Source: Xenorhabdus cabanillasii (lineage in GTDB: Bacteria; Pseudomonadota; Gammaproteobacteria; Enterobacterales; Enterobacteriaceae). From it: a stretch of DNA of 64,000 nt. Positions 10,261-20,641 of this stretch are shown piece by piece (the stretch's first letter is position 1; the number at the start of each line of letters is the position of its first letter). The notes below the pieces were generated by a model, which was not told the origin of the DNA, did not search any database, and saw only the letters and a program-made list of their open reading frames with translations. The DNA is taken from contig NZ_QTUB01000001.1 of the NCBI RefSeq assembly GCF_003386665.1, forward strand, positions 4,271,623-4,335,622, written 5' to 3'. The translations under genes were made by a program, and so were the position numbers.

Positions 10261-11324
10261 TCAGACTCTATCCTGAACAACTTCTTTCGCAGCTCAATGA
10301 AGGGCTGCGAAGCAGCTACCTGTTATGGGGCAACGAACCGTTGCTGATACAGGAAAGTCAGGACAACATTCGGAGAGTGGCTGAACAACATGGCTTTGTA
10401 GAGCATTTCTCGTTCTCGTTGGATAACCATACCGAGTGGGATGAAATCTTCAGCCTGTGTCAGTCACTCAGCCTTTTCGCCAGCCGTCAGTCAATGACTT
10501 TGTTATTACCTGAGAATGGCCCCAATACGGCAATGGCCGAACGTCTGACCAAACTTTCCGAATTATTGCATGAAGATATTCTGCTGATACTGCGTGGGCA
10601 TAAACTAACCAAAGCGCAAGAAAACAGCACATGGTTCAAAGTAATTGGAAAAAATGGTGTCTATGTCAGTTGCCTCAATCCAGAACAAAATCGTCTTCCC
10701 CAATGGGTGGCACAACGTGCTAAAAGTATGGGATTGTCACTGGAAGATGAAGCGAACCAATTATTATGCTATTGCTACGAAGGCAACCTGCTGGCACTGT
10801 CTCAAGCGTTAGAACGCCTTTCATTACTCTACCCCGATAATCAGCTAACGCTTCATCGAGTCGAAGACGCAGTCAATGATGCAGCACATTTTGCTCCTTA
10901 TCATTGGGTTGATGCTCTGCTGGCAGGCAAGATCAAGCGGGCATGGCATATCCTGAAACAACTGCGACAAGAAGATACCGAAGCAATTATTTTACTCCGC
11001 ACGATACAGCGGGAGCTTATGCTGCTGTTGACACTTAAGCGTCAGGAAAAAACGACACCTTTGAAGGCACTGTTTGATCAACATAAAGTGTGGCAAAACC
11101 GTCGGACACTTCTGACAACGGCATTACAGCGGTTGTCATTGCAAGATCTACACTCGGCTATACATTTGTTAACCCAGATGGAACTGTGCATCAAACAGGA
11201 TTATGGCCAATCGATTTGGGCTGACCTGGAAACACTTTCTATGCTGTTACTATACGGAAACACCCTCGGCAAAACGCACGGAAAAATATTACCAGAGAAC
11301 TTCTTGAATGCTTCATACCACTAA
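10257..11324 (+). CDS. holA: DNA polymerase III subunit delta
   Basis: HolA is the delta subunit of the clamp loader, which opens the beta clamp. It is 355 residues long, close to the 343 of E. coli. The clamp-binding element is in the N-terminal domain near [10 protein letters not shown] (about residues 69-78). Domains I and II form the AAA-like part without ATPase motifs, and the helical collar domain follows residue 210. It overlaps lptE by four bases and nadD by 17, so the genes are tightly coupled. Assignment rests on family similarity and the fixed order. Confidence 0.94.
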   Translation: MIRLYPEQLLSQLNEGLRSSYLLWGNEPLLIQESQDNIRRVAEQHGFVEHFSFSLDNHTEWDEIFSLCQSLSLFASRQSMTLLLPENGPNTAMAERLTKLSELLHEDILLILRGHKLTKAQENSTWFKVIGKNGVYVSCLNPEQNRLPQWVAQRAKSMGLSLEDEANQLLCYCYEGNLLALSQALERLSLLYPDNQLTLHRVEDAVNDAAHFAPYHWVDALLAGKIKRAWHILKQLRQEDTEAIILLRTIQRELMLLLTLKRQEKTTPLKALFDQHKVWQNRRTLLTTALQRLSLQDLHSAIHLLTQMELCIKQDYGQSIWADLETLSMLLLYGNTLGKTHGKILPENFLNASYH

Positions 11325-11979
11325 TTCATCCTTAAATTCACCGATTATTCATGCTTTATTTGGTGGCACTTTTGATCCCATCCATTATGGCCATTTGCGC
11401 CCGGTGGAAGCATTAGCAAAACAAGTGGGTCTTAAACAGGTTATTTTGTTACCTAATCATGTCCCACCGCATCGCCTTCAGCCCGAAGCTTCTCCTCAAC
11501 AACGGTTGGAAATGGTACATCTGGCGGTACAGGACAACCCGCTTTTCACGGTTGATACCCGGGAATTGCAACGTCAGACACCTTCTTACACCATCGAAAC
11601 ATTGAAATCATTCCGTGAAGAAGTCGGGGAGCAATGTCCGCTGGCATTTATCATAGGACAAGACTCTCTGCAATCTATCCATACATGGCATCGCTGGACA
11701 GAGTTATTGGATATCTGTCATCTATTGGTCTGCTCCCGTCCGGGATATGCAAGACAACTGGCAACCCCGGAAATGCAACAGTGGCTTGAGCAACATCAAG
11801 TTGATACTCCGGCCCCATTAAGCCAGAAATCACATGGCTATATTTACCTGGCTGAAACTCCGTTATTAGACATTTCAGCAACGGATATACGTCAGCGTCA
11901 TCAACAGGGTTTGAACTGTGATGATTTACTGCCTCCATCAATACAAAACTATATTGATTCACAAAAGTTATATAGCTGA
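11308..11979 (+). CDS. nadD: Nicotinate-mononucleotide adenylyltransferase NadD
   Basis: NadD makes nicotinate adenine dinucleotide from NaMN and ATP in NAD synthesis. The nucleotidyltransferase motif [11 protein letters not shown] is at about residues 19-29 and the second motif ISATDIR at about residues 190-196. It has 223 residues, ten more than E. coli, because of a longer N-terminus; the start used lies inside the end of holA. In E. coli cobC follows; here a short non-coding gap leads straight to rsfS. Confidence 0.94.
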   Translation: MLHTTNSSLNSPIIHALFGGTFDPIHYGHLRPVEALAKQVGLKQVILLPNHVPPHRLQPEASPQQRLEMVHLAVQDNPLFTVDTRELQRQTPSYTIETLKSFREEVGEQCPLAFIIGQDSLQSIHTWHRWTELLDICHLLVCSRPGYARQLATPEMQQWLEQHQVDTPAPLSQKSHGYIYLAETPLLDISATDIRQRHQQGLNCDDLLPPSIQNYIDSQKLYS

Positions 11980-12087
11980 TAGTTAAATCATTATGTGATT
12001 TCCCCGTTGAGCCGCTTACGTTTATAGAGACGGGCATGCTATTATTCTACGTTACACAACTAATTTGATGAAATTAAGGTGATCCTT

Positions 12088-12405
12088 TTGCAAGGCACAG
12101 AACTACAACAATTTATTATTGATAAACTTGAAGATTCCAAAGCACAGGATATTGTTTCTATAGATGTTCGGGGAAAATCCAGTATTACAGACTGCATGGT
12201 TATCTGCACAGGTACATCAAGTCGCCATCTGATGTCAGTCGCAGACAATCTTGTTGATGACTGCCGTAAAGCGGGCATCATGCCTCTGGGTGTCGAAGGG
12301 CAAGGCATTTCAGATTGGATCGTTGTTGACCTCGGTGAAGTGATGGTACATATCATGCAGGAAGACAGCCGTCGCATGTATGAACTGGAAAAACTCTGGA
12401 GCTGA
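12088..12405 (+). CDS. rsfS: Ribosomal silencing factor RsfS (YbeB)
   Basis: RsfS binds ribosomal protein L14 and blocks subunit joining in starved cells. A TTG start at 12088 gives 105 residues beginning [13 protein letters not shown], the same length and start as E. coli, with AAGGTG at 12076-12081 as ribosome-binding site. A GTG at 12079 would lie inside that site. The family core [17 protein letters not shown] is at about residues 31-47 and the conserved WIVVDLG near residue 78. It lies three bases from rlmH. Confidence 0.94.
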   Translation: MQGTELQQFIIDKLEDSKAQDIVSIDVRGKSSITDCMVICTGTSSRHLMSVADNLVDDCRKAGIMPLGVEGQGISDWIVVDLGEVMVHIMQEDSRRMYELEKLWS

Positions 12406-12407
12406 GT

Positions 12408-12878
12408 TTGAAGTTACAACTTATCGCTGTAGGAACAAAAATGCCGGACTGGGTGCAGACCGGCTTTATGGATTACTTGCATCGTTTTCCAAAAGATATG
12501 CCATTCGAATTAATTGAAATTCCGGCTGGAAAGCGAGGCAAAAACGCCGACATCAAACGTATTCTGGAAAAAGAAGGCGAACAGATGCTGTCGGCTGTCA
12601 GTAAAAGTAATCGCATTGTCACACTGGATATCCCCGGTTCTCGTTGGGATACCCCCCAGCTGGCACAACAGCTTGAACGCTGGAAACAGGACGGAAGAAA
12701 TGTCAGTTTGCTGATTGGTGGCCCGGAAGGTTTAGCGCCTGCCTGTAAAGCCGCCGCAGAACAGAGCTGGTCTCTTTCTCCACTGACTCTTCCACATCCT
12801 CTGGTACGGATTTTGGTTGCTGAAAGCTTGTACCGGGCATGGAGCATCACAACTAATCACCCTTATCATCGGGAATAA
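12408..12878 (+). CDS. rlmH: 23S rRNA (pseudouridine-1915-N3)-methyltransferase RlmH
   Basis: RlmH methylates pseudouridine 1915 in helix 69 of 23S rRNA. The 156-residue protein is a SPOUT-class enzyme, with the SAM-binding trefoil loop [11 protein letters not shown] at about residues 102-112 and the C-terminal [16 protein letters not shown] typical of the family. It starts with TTG and [15 protein letters not shown], as E. coli does with ATG. It is coupled to rsfS, so two ribosome-related genes precede the cell-wall group. Confidence 0.96.
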   Translation: MKLQLIAVGTKMPDWVQTGFMDYLHRFPKDMPFELIEIPAGKRGKNADIKRILEKEGEQMLSAVSKSNRIVTLDIPGSRWDTPQLAQQLERWKQDGRNVSLLIGGPEGLAPACKAAAEQSWSLSPLTLPHPLVRILVAESLYRAWSITTNHPYHRE

Positions 12879-12914
12879 GTTAGGTAATCTATCACCGTGA
12901 GTTCTGGTAATGGG

Positions 12915-14861
12915 ATGAAAAATAAACGAACCCCTTTTCGCGATTATACGGCTGAATCAGCCCTTTTTATACGCCGCGCGCTCGTGGCACTTGTCGGCAT
13001 AATCCTTTTAACAGGGGTTCTGATTGCCAATCTCTATAATCTCCAGATCACCCGTCACGAAGATTATCAAACGCGCTCAAATGGGAACCGTATTAAACTT
13101 GTTCCCATTGCCCCAAGCCGGGGACTCATTTATGACCGTAACGGCACACTACTGGCAGCTAACCGTACGATTTACCAGTTGGAGATTGTGCCCCAAAAAG
13201 TTGCTAATCTTGATAAAACCTTAAATGAGTTGCGTTCCATCATCGGGTTAACCGATGAAGATATTGAAAATTTCAAAAAAGAGCGGCTGCGCGCACGCCG
13301 CTTCACCTCAATCCCCTTGAAAACATCACTGACTCAGGTACAGGTTGCCCGATTCTCCGTCAATCAATACCGCTTCCCAGGATTGGAAATCAAAGGATAC
13401 CAACGTCGTTATTATCCTTATGGTTCTGCTCTCACCCATGTTATCGGTTATGTTTCCAAAATTAATGACAAAGACGTAGAGCGACTCGACAAAGAGGGAA
13501 TTTTGCCGGATTACGCAGCGACTCATGACATCGGCAAACTAGGTATTGAACGCTATTATGAATCGGTTCTGCATGGAAAACCCGGTTATGAAGAAGTTGA
13601 AGTCAATAACCGTGGTAAAGTTATTCGCCAGTTGCATGAACAGCCGCCACAAGCGGGCAAAGATATCTATCTGTCAATAGACTTAGAGCTACAAACTTAC
13701 ATTGAAGAGATACTGACAACCAGTCGTGCAGCAGTTGTCGTCACAGATCCCCGTACTGGTGAAGTTCTGGCAATGGTATCCAACCCAAGCTATGACCCCA
13801 ATCTGTTTGTTGATGGCATTTCCAATAAGGATTATAAAACTCTGCTCAACAATCCCAACCTCCCATTGATTAACCGTGCGACACAAGGTGCTTATCCTCC
13901 GGCTTCAACAGTAAAACCTTTTATCGCTGTTGCAGCACTAAGTAGTGGTGTCATCACAAAGAATACAACCATCAATGATCCAGGCTGGTGGCAATTACCT
14001 AACTCTAATATGAGTTATCGTGACTGGAAACGTTATGGGCATGGTCTTTTGAATGTGCATAAATCCCTTGTTGAATCAGCAGATACCTTTTTCTATCAGG
14101 TAGCCTATGATATGGGTATTGATAGGATCTCAAACTGGATGACAAAATTTGGTTTCGGTCAATTAACCGGCATTGACTTGAAAGAAGAGGCGGCGGGTAA
14201 CATGCCGACCCGGGAATGGAAACAAAATCGTTATAAAAAACCGTGGTTTCAAGGAGATACGATATCTGTTGGCATCGGTCAAGGGTACTGGACGGCCACA
14301 CCGATGCAGATGGTAAAAGCCCTGATGATATTGATTAATGATGGCGAGGTGAAAACACCGCATTTTTTACTGGGGACGCGCGTAAACGGTGACATGCATC
14401 CTTATCAGCCTCCTGTCAGTGAACCAATCGGTGATATTCATTCTGGGTATTGGGAGATTGCCAAAGATGGCATGTACGGTGTTGCCAATGCACCCAATGG
14501 CACAGCACGCAGATTTTTTGCCGGTACTCCATATAAAGCCGCAGTAAAAACCGGTACGGCGCAGGTGTTCAGATATGAAACCTATAACGCGAGTAAACTT
14601 GCGGAGCATCTACGGGATCATGGGCTGATGATTGCTTTTGCTCCTTATGATAACCCAACCGTAGCGGTTTCCATTATTTTGGAAAATGGAGGAACAGGGC
14701 TACCTGCCGGCACTATCGGGCGTCAAATTCTGGATCATATTCTAATCAGGAATAATAAAGGCACTTCATCCACTGAGTCAGCAGATAAAAGTAGAAAATC
14801 GCCTACAGAAGAACCCGTTGGCGAAAGACCATCTACCCAAAAACCCGCTACCAGAACATAA
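12915..14861 (+). CDS. mrdA: Penicillin-binding protein 2 (peptidoglycan transpeptidase)
   Basis: PBP2 is the transpeptidase of the rod-shape elongation complex, partner of RodA. From the ATG at 12915 it has 648 residues; a GTG at 12897 would add six. A single membrane segment lies near residues 21-42, then the PBP dimerisation domain and the transpeptidase domain. Catalytic Ser331 is in STVKP, and the KTG box is KTGTAQ from Lys545. The Ser preceding motif reads PPAS rather than the PPGS of E. coli. The last 45 residues are a low-complexity Ser/Thr/Pro/Lys tail that differs from E. coli. Confidence 0.95.
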   Translation: MKNKRTPFRDYTAESALFIRRALVALVGIILLTGVLIANLYNLQITRHEDYQTRSNGNRIKLVPIAPSRGLIYDRNGTLLAANRTIYQLEIVPQKVANLDKTLNELRSIIGLTDEDIENFKKERLRARRFTSIPLKTSLTQVQVARFSVNQYRFPGLEIKGYQRRYYPYGSALTHVIGYVSKINDKDVERLDKEGILPDYAATHDIGKLGIERYYESVLHGKPGYEEVEVNNRGKVIRQLHEQPPQAGKDIYLSIDLELQTYIEEILTTSRAAVVVTDPRTGEVLAMVSNPSYDPNLFVDGISNKDYKTLLNNPNLPLINRATQGAYPPASTVKPFIAVAALSSGVITKNTTINDPGWWQLPNSNMSYRDWKRYGHGLLNVHKSLVESADTFFYQVAYDMGIDRISNWMTKFGFGQLTGIDLKEEAAGNMPTREWKQNRYKKPWFQGDTISVGIGQGYWTATPMQMVKALMILINDGEVKTPHFLLGTRVNGDMHPYQPPVSEPIGDIHSGYWEIAKDGMYGVANAPNGTARRFFAGTPYKAAVKTGTAQVFRYETYNASKLAEHLRDHGLMIAFAPYDNPTVAVSIILENGGTGLPAGTIGRQILDHILIRNNKGTSSTESADKSRKSPTEEPVGERPSTQKPATRT

Positions 14862-14878
14862 GCTAATTGAGTAATGCT

Positions 14879-15991
14879 ATGACAGAATCGCAGAAAAAAG
14901 TTCCTTTCTGGACCAGAATACATATAGATATCCCACTGCTATTATGTATTCTGGCACTGCTGGCCTATAGTCTTTTCATTATGTGGAGCGCCAGTGGACA
15001 AGACATTGATATGATGGAACATAAAATCGGGCAGGGGCTCATTGGTTTAATGGTCATGGTTGCCCTGGCTCAAGTACCACCTCGCATATACGAAAGCTGG
15101 GCACCTTATCTTTATATTGTCTGTGTCATGCTGCTCGTCCTTGTTGATGTTTTCGGGCAAATAAGTAAAGGGGCTCAGCGTTGGCTGGATTTAGGCATTG
15201 TGCGCTTTCAGCCATCAGAAATTGCCAAAATCGCTGTCCCTTTGATGGTGGCACGCTTTATAAATCGTGACCTTTGCCCTCCTTCCCTGAAAAATACAGG
15301 AATTGCATTAGTACTGATATTCTTGCCTACTCTGCTTGTCGCTGCACAACCTGATTTAGGTACATCTATCCTGATAGCGACTTCCGGGTTGTTTATCTTG
15401 TTTCTGGCAGGAATGAACTGGCGGTTAATTGCTATTGCCGTTTTACTGGTTGCCTGTTTTTTGCCGATCTTATGGTTCTTTTTAATGCATGATTACCAGC
15501 GAGCCAGAGTCATGATGTTGTTAGATCCAGAAAGTGATCCTTTGGGTAAAGGCTACCACATTATTCAATCAAAAATTGCTATTGGATCAGGTGGGTTATT
15601 TGGAAAAGGCTGGTTACAAGGCACACAATCACAATTAGAGTTTTTGCCTGAACGTCATACCGACTTTATTTTTGCTGTCTTAGCGGAAGAATTGGGATTG
15701 ATCGGTGTCCTCGTCTTATTGACACTTTACCTATTAATTATCATTCGTGGCCTGTTTATCGCTGCCAACGCACAAAACACCTTCGGCCGTGTCATGGCAG
15801 GGGGGCTAATATTAATATTATTCGTCTATGTCTTCGTGAATATCGGCATGGTTAGCGGTATTTTGCCTGTCGTTGGTGTGCCTCTACCCCTGATTAGCTA
15901 CGGAGGTTCAGCGTTAATTGTCTTAATGGCGGGATTCGGCATTATCATGTCGATACATACTCATCGCAAGTTATTATCCAAAAGTCTATGA
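14879..15991 (+). CDS. mrdB: Rod-shape peptidoglycan glycosyltransferase RodA
   Basis: RodA is the SEDS-family glycosyltransferase that polymerises lipid II with PBP2. The ATG at 14879 gives 370 residues, exactly the E. coli length; a TTG at 14867 is possible. About ten membrane segments are visible. The family signature [20 protein letters not shown] is at about residues 336-355, and the catalytic-loop segment with [14 protein letters not shown] is near residues 256-269. It lies 17 bases after mrdA and 12 bases before rlpA. Confidence 0.96.
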   Translation: MTESQKKVPFWTRIHIDIPLLLCILALLAYSLFIMWSASGQDIDMMEHKIGQGLIGLMVMVALAQVPPRIYESWAPYLYIVCVMLLVLVDVFGQISKGAQRWLDLGIVRFQPSEIAKIAVPLMVARFINRDLCPPSLKNTGIALVLIFLPTLLVAAQPDLGTSILIATSGLFILFLAGMNWRLIAIAVLLVACFLPILWFFLMHDYQRARVMMLLDPESDPLGKGYHIIQSKIAIGSGGLFGKGWLQGTQSQLEFLPERHTDFIFAVLAEELGLIGVLVLLTLYLLIIIRGLFIAANAQNTFGRVMAGGLILILFVYVFVNIGMVSGILPVVGVPLPLISYGGSALIVLMAGFGIIMSIHTHRKLLSKSL

Positions 15992-16003
15992 GGAAGAAAT
16001 TTC

Positions 16004-16957
16004 ATGCGTCAACAATGGCTTATTCTTAGCATAGTGGCTGTACTGATCTCAGGCTGTACAACAAACAATGAAAGAGGCACTTCTTCTGTTCCGCCAATTC
16101 CAACCCGTGATGTATTGGGAGCAGAGCCTGTATATGAACCTTACCATCCAAGTGCTAACCGGGATTACAGCAGGGATGGAGAAAACTATCATATCGTTCA
16201 GGGTCCTGCCCAGTTTACTCAGACAGGCTATGCCAGCATATTTGGTGAAGAAGCGAACGGAAAATTGACAACAATTGGAGAACGGGCCAGTCCTTATGCA
16301 TTAACGGCTGCTCACCCGACATTTCCAATACCAGGCTATGTACGCGTCACCAATTTAAGCAATGGACGCATGATAATCGTCAGAGTTAATGATCGTGGCC
16401 CCTACAATAAACCGGGAAAAGTGATTGAATTATCACAAGCTGTTGCCGAACGACTGAATTTGATGCCGCAAAGTCGGGTGAAACTGGATGGTATTCAGGT
16501 TGCTCCTGATGGTTCACTTTCTGGTCTGGGGACAGCGGGTTCATCTATTGTCAAACGAAGCTATGCTTTACCTGACAGACCTGTCCTTAATTCTCCATCA
16601 ACCGGGGCTGTCACAAACATGACACCCGATTCTCCTGAACAGAATAGCTCAAACCAGAATCTGTCTGGAAATACAGAAAATCAACCTCCTGTACCATCAG
16701 AGAAAACATCTCCTGAATCAGCCTCAGCCACTTTTTCTGGTTATATGGTACAAGTTGGTGCTGTCAGTTCTGAACAAAAAGCCAAAGAATGGCAGCAATT
16801 ATTAAGCCAGCGCTTTAATGTACCGGGACGTGTGACCCAATTCGGTCATGTTCACCGTGTTCAACTGGGGCCTTTCAGCAGCCGCCAGCAAGCAGCCCAA
16901 ATGCAAAAGAAATTAACTGACCAAATGCACCAATCTTCCTTTATTGTTGCTCCCTGA
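16004..16957 (+). CDS. rlpA: Septal-ring lytic transglycosylase RlpA
   Basis: RlpA is an outer-membrane lipoprotein that cuts denuded glycan strands in some species and binds them at the septum. The signal MRQQWLILSIVAVLISGC places the acylated cysteine at residue 18. The double-psi beta-barrel domain lies around residues 65-160, with GYASIFGEE and VRVNDRGPY containing the conserved His-less Asp/Arg cleft. A Ser/Pro/Asn-rich linker follows, then a C-terminal SPOR domain (GYMVQVGAVSS) for binding naked glycan. It is 317 residues, shorter than the 362 of E. coli because of a shorter linker. Confidence 0.94.
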   Translation: MRQQWLILSIVAVLISGCTTNNERGTSSVPPIPTRDVLGAEPVYEPYHPSANRDYSRDGENYHIVQGPAQFTQTGYASIFGEEANGKLTTIGERASPYALTAAHPTFPIPGYVRVTNLSNGRMIIVRVNDRGPYNKPGKVIELSQAVAERLNLMPQSRVKLDGIQVAPDGSLSGLGTAGSSIVKRSYALPDRPVLNSPSTGAVTNMTPDSPEQNSSNQNLSGNTENQPPVPSEKTSPESASATFSGYMVQVGAVSSEQKAKEWQQLLSQRFNVPGRVTQFGHVHRVQLGPFSSRQQAAQMQKKLTDQMHQSSFIVAP

Positions 16958-16981
16958 TTGTGTTGTTCTCTGATTAGCCTG

Positions 16982-17024
16982 CTCCCTGCTGATACTGGTT
17001 ATTCTGTTTAATATCAGCAGGGAG
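16982..17024. repeat. 13-bp inverted repeat between rlpA and dacA
   Basis: CTCCCTGCTGATA (16982-16994) and TATCAGCAGGGAG (17012-17024) form a perfect 13-bp stem with a 17-base loop. The plus-strand flank is A-rich rather than T-rich, so it is not a typical terminator for rlpA. It may stabilise the upstream transcript or attenuate it. Confidence 0.65.
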
Positions 17025-17149
17025 AAAAAACCAAGTAAAAAAGTGCAAATCTTCGTCTCTTCCAATTTTGTTTAATGTCACGTTTTTTGTCATTTGTTAT
17101 TATGTGGTTTATTATCAATGCTTCTCTCACGGATGTTATCTAACCAATC

Positions 17150-18388
17150 ATGAAATACATAGTTACTTCTCGTATAGTTACTTCCCGTATAGCTACTTTC
17201 CGTTTTATTAGAAATGCCGCCCTGAGCATTACTCTGGCTGCCAGTGTTTCTGCATTCGCTAATACGGATGATAATTTCAAAACCATGATCCCCGGAGTGC
17301 CGCAGATCGATGCCGATGCCTATATTCTGATTGATTACAATTCAGGAAAAATATTGGCCGAAAAGAATTCAGATGTCCGTCGTGATCCTGCCAGCCTGAC
17401 CAAAATGATGACCAGTTATGTTATTGGGCAAGCCCTCAAATCAGGGAAAATTGGCCCGAATGATATCGTTACGGTAGGTAGGGATGCCTGGGCAACAGGA
17501 AATCCTGTGTTCAAAGGTTCTTCTCTGATGTTTTTGAAACCCGGCGATCAAGTTTCTGTCGCTATGCTGTCCCGTGGTATTAACCTGCAATCCGGTAATG
17601 ATGCTTGTGTAGCAATGGCGGACTACGTAGCAGGTAGTCAGGATGCATTCGTCAGTCTGATGAATAAATATGTTCAGAGTTTAGGACTGAAAAACACCTA
17701 CTTTCAAACTGTTCACGGTCTGGATGCAGAAGGCCAATACAGTTCTGCCCATGATATGGCGCTGATTGGTCAGGCACTAATCCGCGATGTGCCGGATGAA
17801 TATGCCATCTATAAAGAGAAAGAATTCACTTACAATAACATCCGCCAGCCCAACCGCAATGGTTTGCTGTGGGATAAGAGCCTGAATGTGGACGGCATCA
17901 AAACCGGCCATACCAGTGGTGCTGGCTATAACCTTGTTTCCTCTGCTACTGAAGATAATATGCGCCTGATTGCTACGGTAATGGGCAGCCCGACATTCAA
18001 AGGCCGTGAAACTGACAGTAAGAAACTGCTGACCTGGGGTTTTCGTTTCTTTGAAACTGTCTCGCCACTACGGACAGATAAAGAATTTGCTTCTGAACCG
18101 GTCTGGTTTGGCGATACTGATAAAGTACAACTGGGTGTCGAGAAGGACGTTTACCTGACTATTCCCCGTGGTCGCCTGAAAGATCTAAAAGCCAGCTATG
18201 TATTAAATAGCAATGAACTACACGCCCCTTTCGCCAAAGATCAGATAGTCGGCACAATCAATTTCCAACTTGATGGTAAAACGATCGAACAACGCCCATT
18301 GGTCGTGATGCAGGAAGTAAAAGAGGGGGGTTTCTTTAGCCGTATATTCGATTACATCCGATTGATGTTTCATCACTGGTTTGGCTGA
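17150..18388 (+). CDS. dacA: D-alanyl-D-alanine carboxypeptidase DacA (PBP5)
   Basis: PBP5 trims the terminal D-Ala of peptidoglycan pentapeptides in the periplasm. The 412-residue protein has catalytic Ser82 in SLTK, the SGN triad at residues 148-150 and KTGHTSGAG from Lys251. The C-terminus ends in an amphipathic anchor, [17 protein letters not shown]. The N-terminus is odd: three near-perfect 15-bp units (17159-17203) encode [15 protein letters not shown], which lengthens the positively charged part of the signal peptide. An in-frame stop at 17141-17143 rules out an earlier start, and no later Met fits before the hydrophobic core. Confidence 0.95.
   Translation: MKYIVTSRIVTSRIATFRFIRNAALSITLAASVSAFANTDDNFKTMIPGVPQIDADAYILIDYNSGKILAEKNSDVRRDPASLTKMMTSYVIGQALKSGKIGPNDIVTVGRDAWATGNPVFKGSSLMFLKPGDQVSVAMLSRGINLQSGNDACVAMADYVAGSQDAFVSLMNKYVQSLGLKNTYFQTVHGLDAEGQYSSAHDMALIGQALIRDVPDEYAIYKEKEFTYNNIRQPNRNGLLWDKSLNVDGIKTGHTSGAGYNLVSSATEDNMRLIATVMGSPTFKGRETDSKKLLTWGFRFFETVSPLRTDKEFASEPVWFGDTDKVQLGVEKDVYLTIPRGRLKDLKASYVLNSNELHAPFAKDQIVGTINFQLDGKTIEQRPLVVMQEVKEGGFFSRIFDYIRLMFHHWFG
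17159..17203 (+). repeat. Three 15-bp tandem repeats in the dacA signal-peptide region
   Basis: Units start at 17159, 17174 and 17189 and read ATAGTTACTTCTCGT, ATAGTTACTTCCCGT and ATAGCTACTTTCCGT. Because the unit is a multiple of three, copy-number change would keep dacA in frame and only alter the charge and length of the signal peptide. Confidence 0.85.
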
Positions 18389-18496
18389 AACCTTGAAAGC
18401 TGAGCATTGAACCTTATATTAATATACATTGTTAGAAAATAATCACGCCACGGCAGAATCCATCATTCTGCCATGGTTAATAAATCAGGAGCGCCC

Positions 18497-18760
18497 ATGA
18501 AAACGAAATTAAATGAACTGCTTGAGTTCCCCTGCTCATTCACTTACAAAGTGATGGGTTTAGCTCAACCTGAGCTGGTGGATCAAGTTATTGAAGTGGT
18601 TCAGCACCATGCGCCGGGCGATTACTCCCCAACTGTGAAACCAAGCAGCAAAGGTAATTATCACTCTGTTTCTATTACTATCAATGCAACTCATATTGAG
18701 CAGGTTGAAACGCTGTATGAAGAGTTGGGTAAACTGGAACTGGTGCGCGTAGTGTTGTAA
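18497..18760 (+). CDS. ybeD: YbeD, DUF493 family regulatory-fold protein
   Basis: This 87-residue protein begins [15 protein letters not shown], the same start and length as E. coli YbeD, with AGGAG at 18488-18492. The fold resembles an ACT-type regulatory domain; a precise biochemical role is not established. The core [20 protein letters not shown] lies near residues 48-67. It follows dacA after about 110 bases. In E. coli lipB comes next, whereas here a terminator and a reverse-oriented trkH intervene. Confidence 0.93.
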   Translation: MKTKLNELLEFPCSFTYKVMGLAQPELVDQVIEVVQHHAPGDYSPTVKPSSKGNYHSVSITINATHIEQVETLYEELGKLELVRVVL

Positions 18761-18851
18761 TGAATACATAGCACTGTATGCATAATAATATAGTGGATAG
18801 TAATGCGATAGTACCGTGACAATTTCAACTTCTGCAAATTCAATTTCTATA

Positions 18852-18883
18852 AAAAAGCGCTGACAAAAAAGTCAGCGCTTTTT
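18852..18883. terminator. Bidirectional terminator between ybeD and trkH
   Basis: AAAAAGCGCTGAC (18852-18864) and GTCAGCGCTTTTT (18871-18883) form a 13-bp stem with a six-A loop. The A and T ends allow it to work on both converging transcripts. Confidence 0.85.
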
Positions 18884-19013
18884 CAGCTTCCTATTCTCAC
18901 CTGCCGCCACAACAGCATAATAAAATAAAGCACATCAATGAAAGCAGCAAAATCATTAACCAACAGTGGTACAGTGGGATCAAAGCTATCAACACGCTAT
19001 ACTGACACCCCAG

Positions 19014-20474
19014 TCAAAAACGCCAGAATGCTTTCGAGCACAGGATCAGAATAGGATAAATTTCCAGCCTTCCCAACAACATAGCAGCACACATCATCCA
19101 TTTCGCCACAGCATCAAGATTGCCAAAACCTTGTGCTGTCTCACCATAACCGACTCCCATGTTATTGATACATGCGGCAACCGTGGCAAATGAAGTCACC
19201 AGATCATATCCCAGAAGATTCAGTGCCCAAATAAAGAAGCAACTGCAAAAAATATACAGGAAGAAAAAGCCCCAGACGGAACGAAGTACCCTTTCCTGCA
19301 CCGGTGATTTACCTACTTTAATCGTTGAAATGGCGTTCGGATGAATAAGCTGATTGATCTCACTGAAACTTTGTTTTGTCAGGATCAGAAAACGCAGCGC
19401 CTTGATGCCTCCACAAGTCGAGCCAACACAGCCACCAAAGAAACTTACCGCCAATAACATCAACATCGTGTGAGGTGGCCATTGCGCATAATCTGAAGTT
19501 GCCAGACCATTGTCTGTCATCATCGAGCTGGTCATGAAAAAACCATGTACAAAAGCATCTTTCAAGCCATACATTCCAGAGCGGTACAACTCCAGCCAAA
19601 TAATACAAATCACGATGAAAAGTACCAGCAGGAAAAATTGAAACTCGGCATTTTTCAGTAAGGGTTTGATACTTCTTCGTGTCAGGACAACAAAATAGAG
19701 GGTGAAGTTAACCGCTGACAATATTGAGAAAATCCCTCCCACCATTTCAATGAAGGAATTATCATAATAGCCAAGACTTTCATTGCGGGTCGAAAATCCC
19801 CCCAGAGAGACCGTTGATATCCCATGGCAAATGGCATCAAACCAGGACATCCCGGCTGCCCAGAAGCTGAACGAACATATTCCTCCTAGCAACAGATAAA
19901 CTACCCATAAACTTTTGGCACTATCTGCAAGGCGAGGAGTTAATCGTTCCTCTTTAAACGGGCCGGGCATCTCTGATTGATAGAGCTTTACACCACCAAT
20001 GCCGAGCAGTGGCAAAATAGCTACAGCAAGCACAATGACACCCAAACCGCCGATGAAATTGAGCTGAGCACGATAATAAAGAACGGACTTAGGCAGTGAA
20101 GAGACATTATTCAGTACCGTTGCTCCTGTCGTTGTGATACCGGATACGCCTTCAAACATGGCATCCACAAGATTGATATTCAGATTTTTATCCAGCACGA
20201 AAGGTAAGGCACTGAGTAACGAAAAGAGCAACCAGAATAAGACGATAATAAGGAATCCATCTTGAGTACTGGGCTGTGCTTTAGTTTTTCGGGTGAAATA
20301 CCACCCAACACCTCCAAGGATCATTCCAATGACAAACGTTTCGAAAAACGTAAAAACACTTTTCTCTTTATAAAACAAAGCGACAAAAACAGGCAGCAAC
20401 ATTGAGAGGCTGTATAAGAGCACCAGAGAACTGCAAAGATGCCCAACAATCAGGAGTTGGTTTTTTCTGACCAT
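19014..20474 (-). CDS. trkH: TrkH/TrkG-family potassium uptake protein
   Basis: This 486-residue membrane protein is a Trk-type K+ channel subunit, which needs the peripheral regulator TrkA encoded elsewhere. Four pore-loop filters can be read: TTTGATVL near residue 116, STVSLGGFST near 222, the divergent TDNGLAT near 314 and INNMGVGYG near 431. Hydrophobic segments fill the rest. The C-terminus LGRLEIYPILIL resembles that of TrkH. Similarity to E. coli TrkH is clear but only moderate, so it could be a TrkG-like paralogue. It sits on the opposite strand between ybeD and lipB, which are adjacent in E. coli. Confidence 0.88.
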   Translation of the reverse strand: MVRKNQLLIVGHLCSSLVLLYSLSMLLPVFVALFYKEKSVFTFFETFVIGMILGGVGWYFTRKTKAQPSTQDGFLIIVLFWLLFSLLSALPFVLDKNLNINLVDAMFEGVSGITTTGATVLNNVSSLPKSVLYYRAQLNFIGGLGVIVLAVAILPLLGIGGVKLYQSEMPGPFKEERLTPRLADSAKSLWVVYLLLGGICSFSFWAAGMSWFDAICHGISTVSLGGFSTRNESLGYYDNSFIEMVGGIFSILSAVNFTLYFVVLTRRSIKPLLKNAEFQFFLLVLFIVICIIWLELYRSGMYGLKDAFVHGFFMTSSMMTDNGLATSDYAQWPPHTMLMLLAVSFFGGCVGSTCGGIKALRFLILTKQSFSEINQLIHPNAISTIKVGKSPVQERVLRSVWGFFFLYIFCSCFFIWALNLLGYDLVTSFATVAACINNMGVGYGETAQGFGNLDAVAKWMMCAAMLLGRLEIYPILILCSKAFWRF

Positions 20475-20580
20475 CTGTTAGCTCAAACAGAAAACAAGAG
20501 GGAAATCGTCAAAATATATAACTATGATAATATAAAATCTAAACATATTCGTCTAATTAACATTATTATTGCATTAAGGC

Positions 20581-20600
20581 ATTCTCTAACTGGAGAGAAT
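20581..20600. promoter_or_regulatory. Inverted repeat in the trkH-lipB divergent region
   Basis: ATTCTCT (20581-20587) and AGAGAAT (20594-20600) form a 7-bp palindrome with a 6-base centre, 42 bases before lipB. A TATACT resembling a -10 box lies at about 20615-20620. The 167-base gap must contain promoters for both genes. Confidence 0.35.
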
Positions 20601-20641
20601 CCCTTTAGGACGTTATACTGGCGGGCAATTTTTGTTAACTG

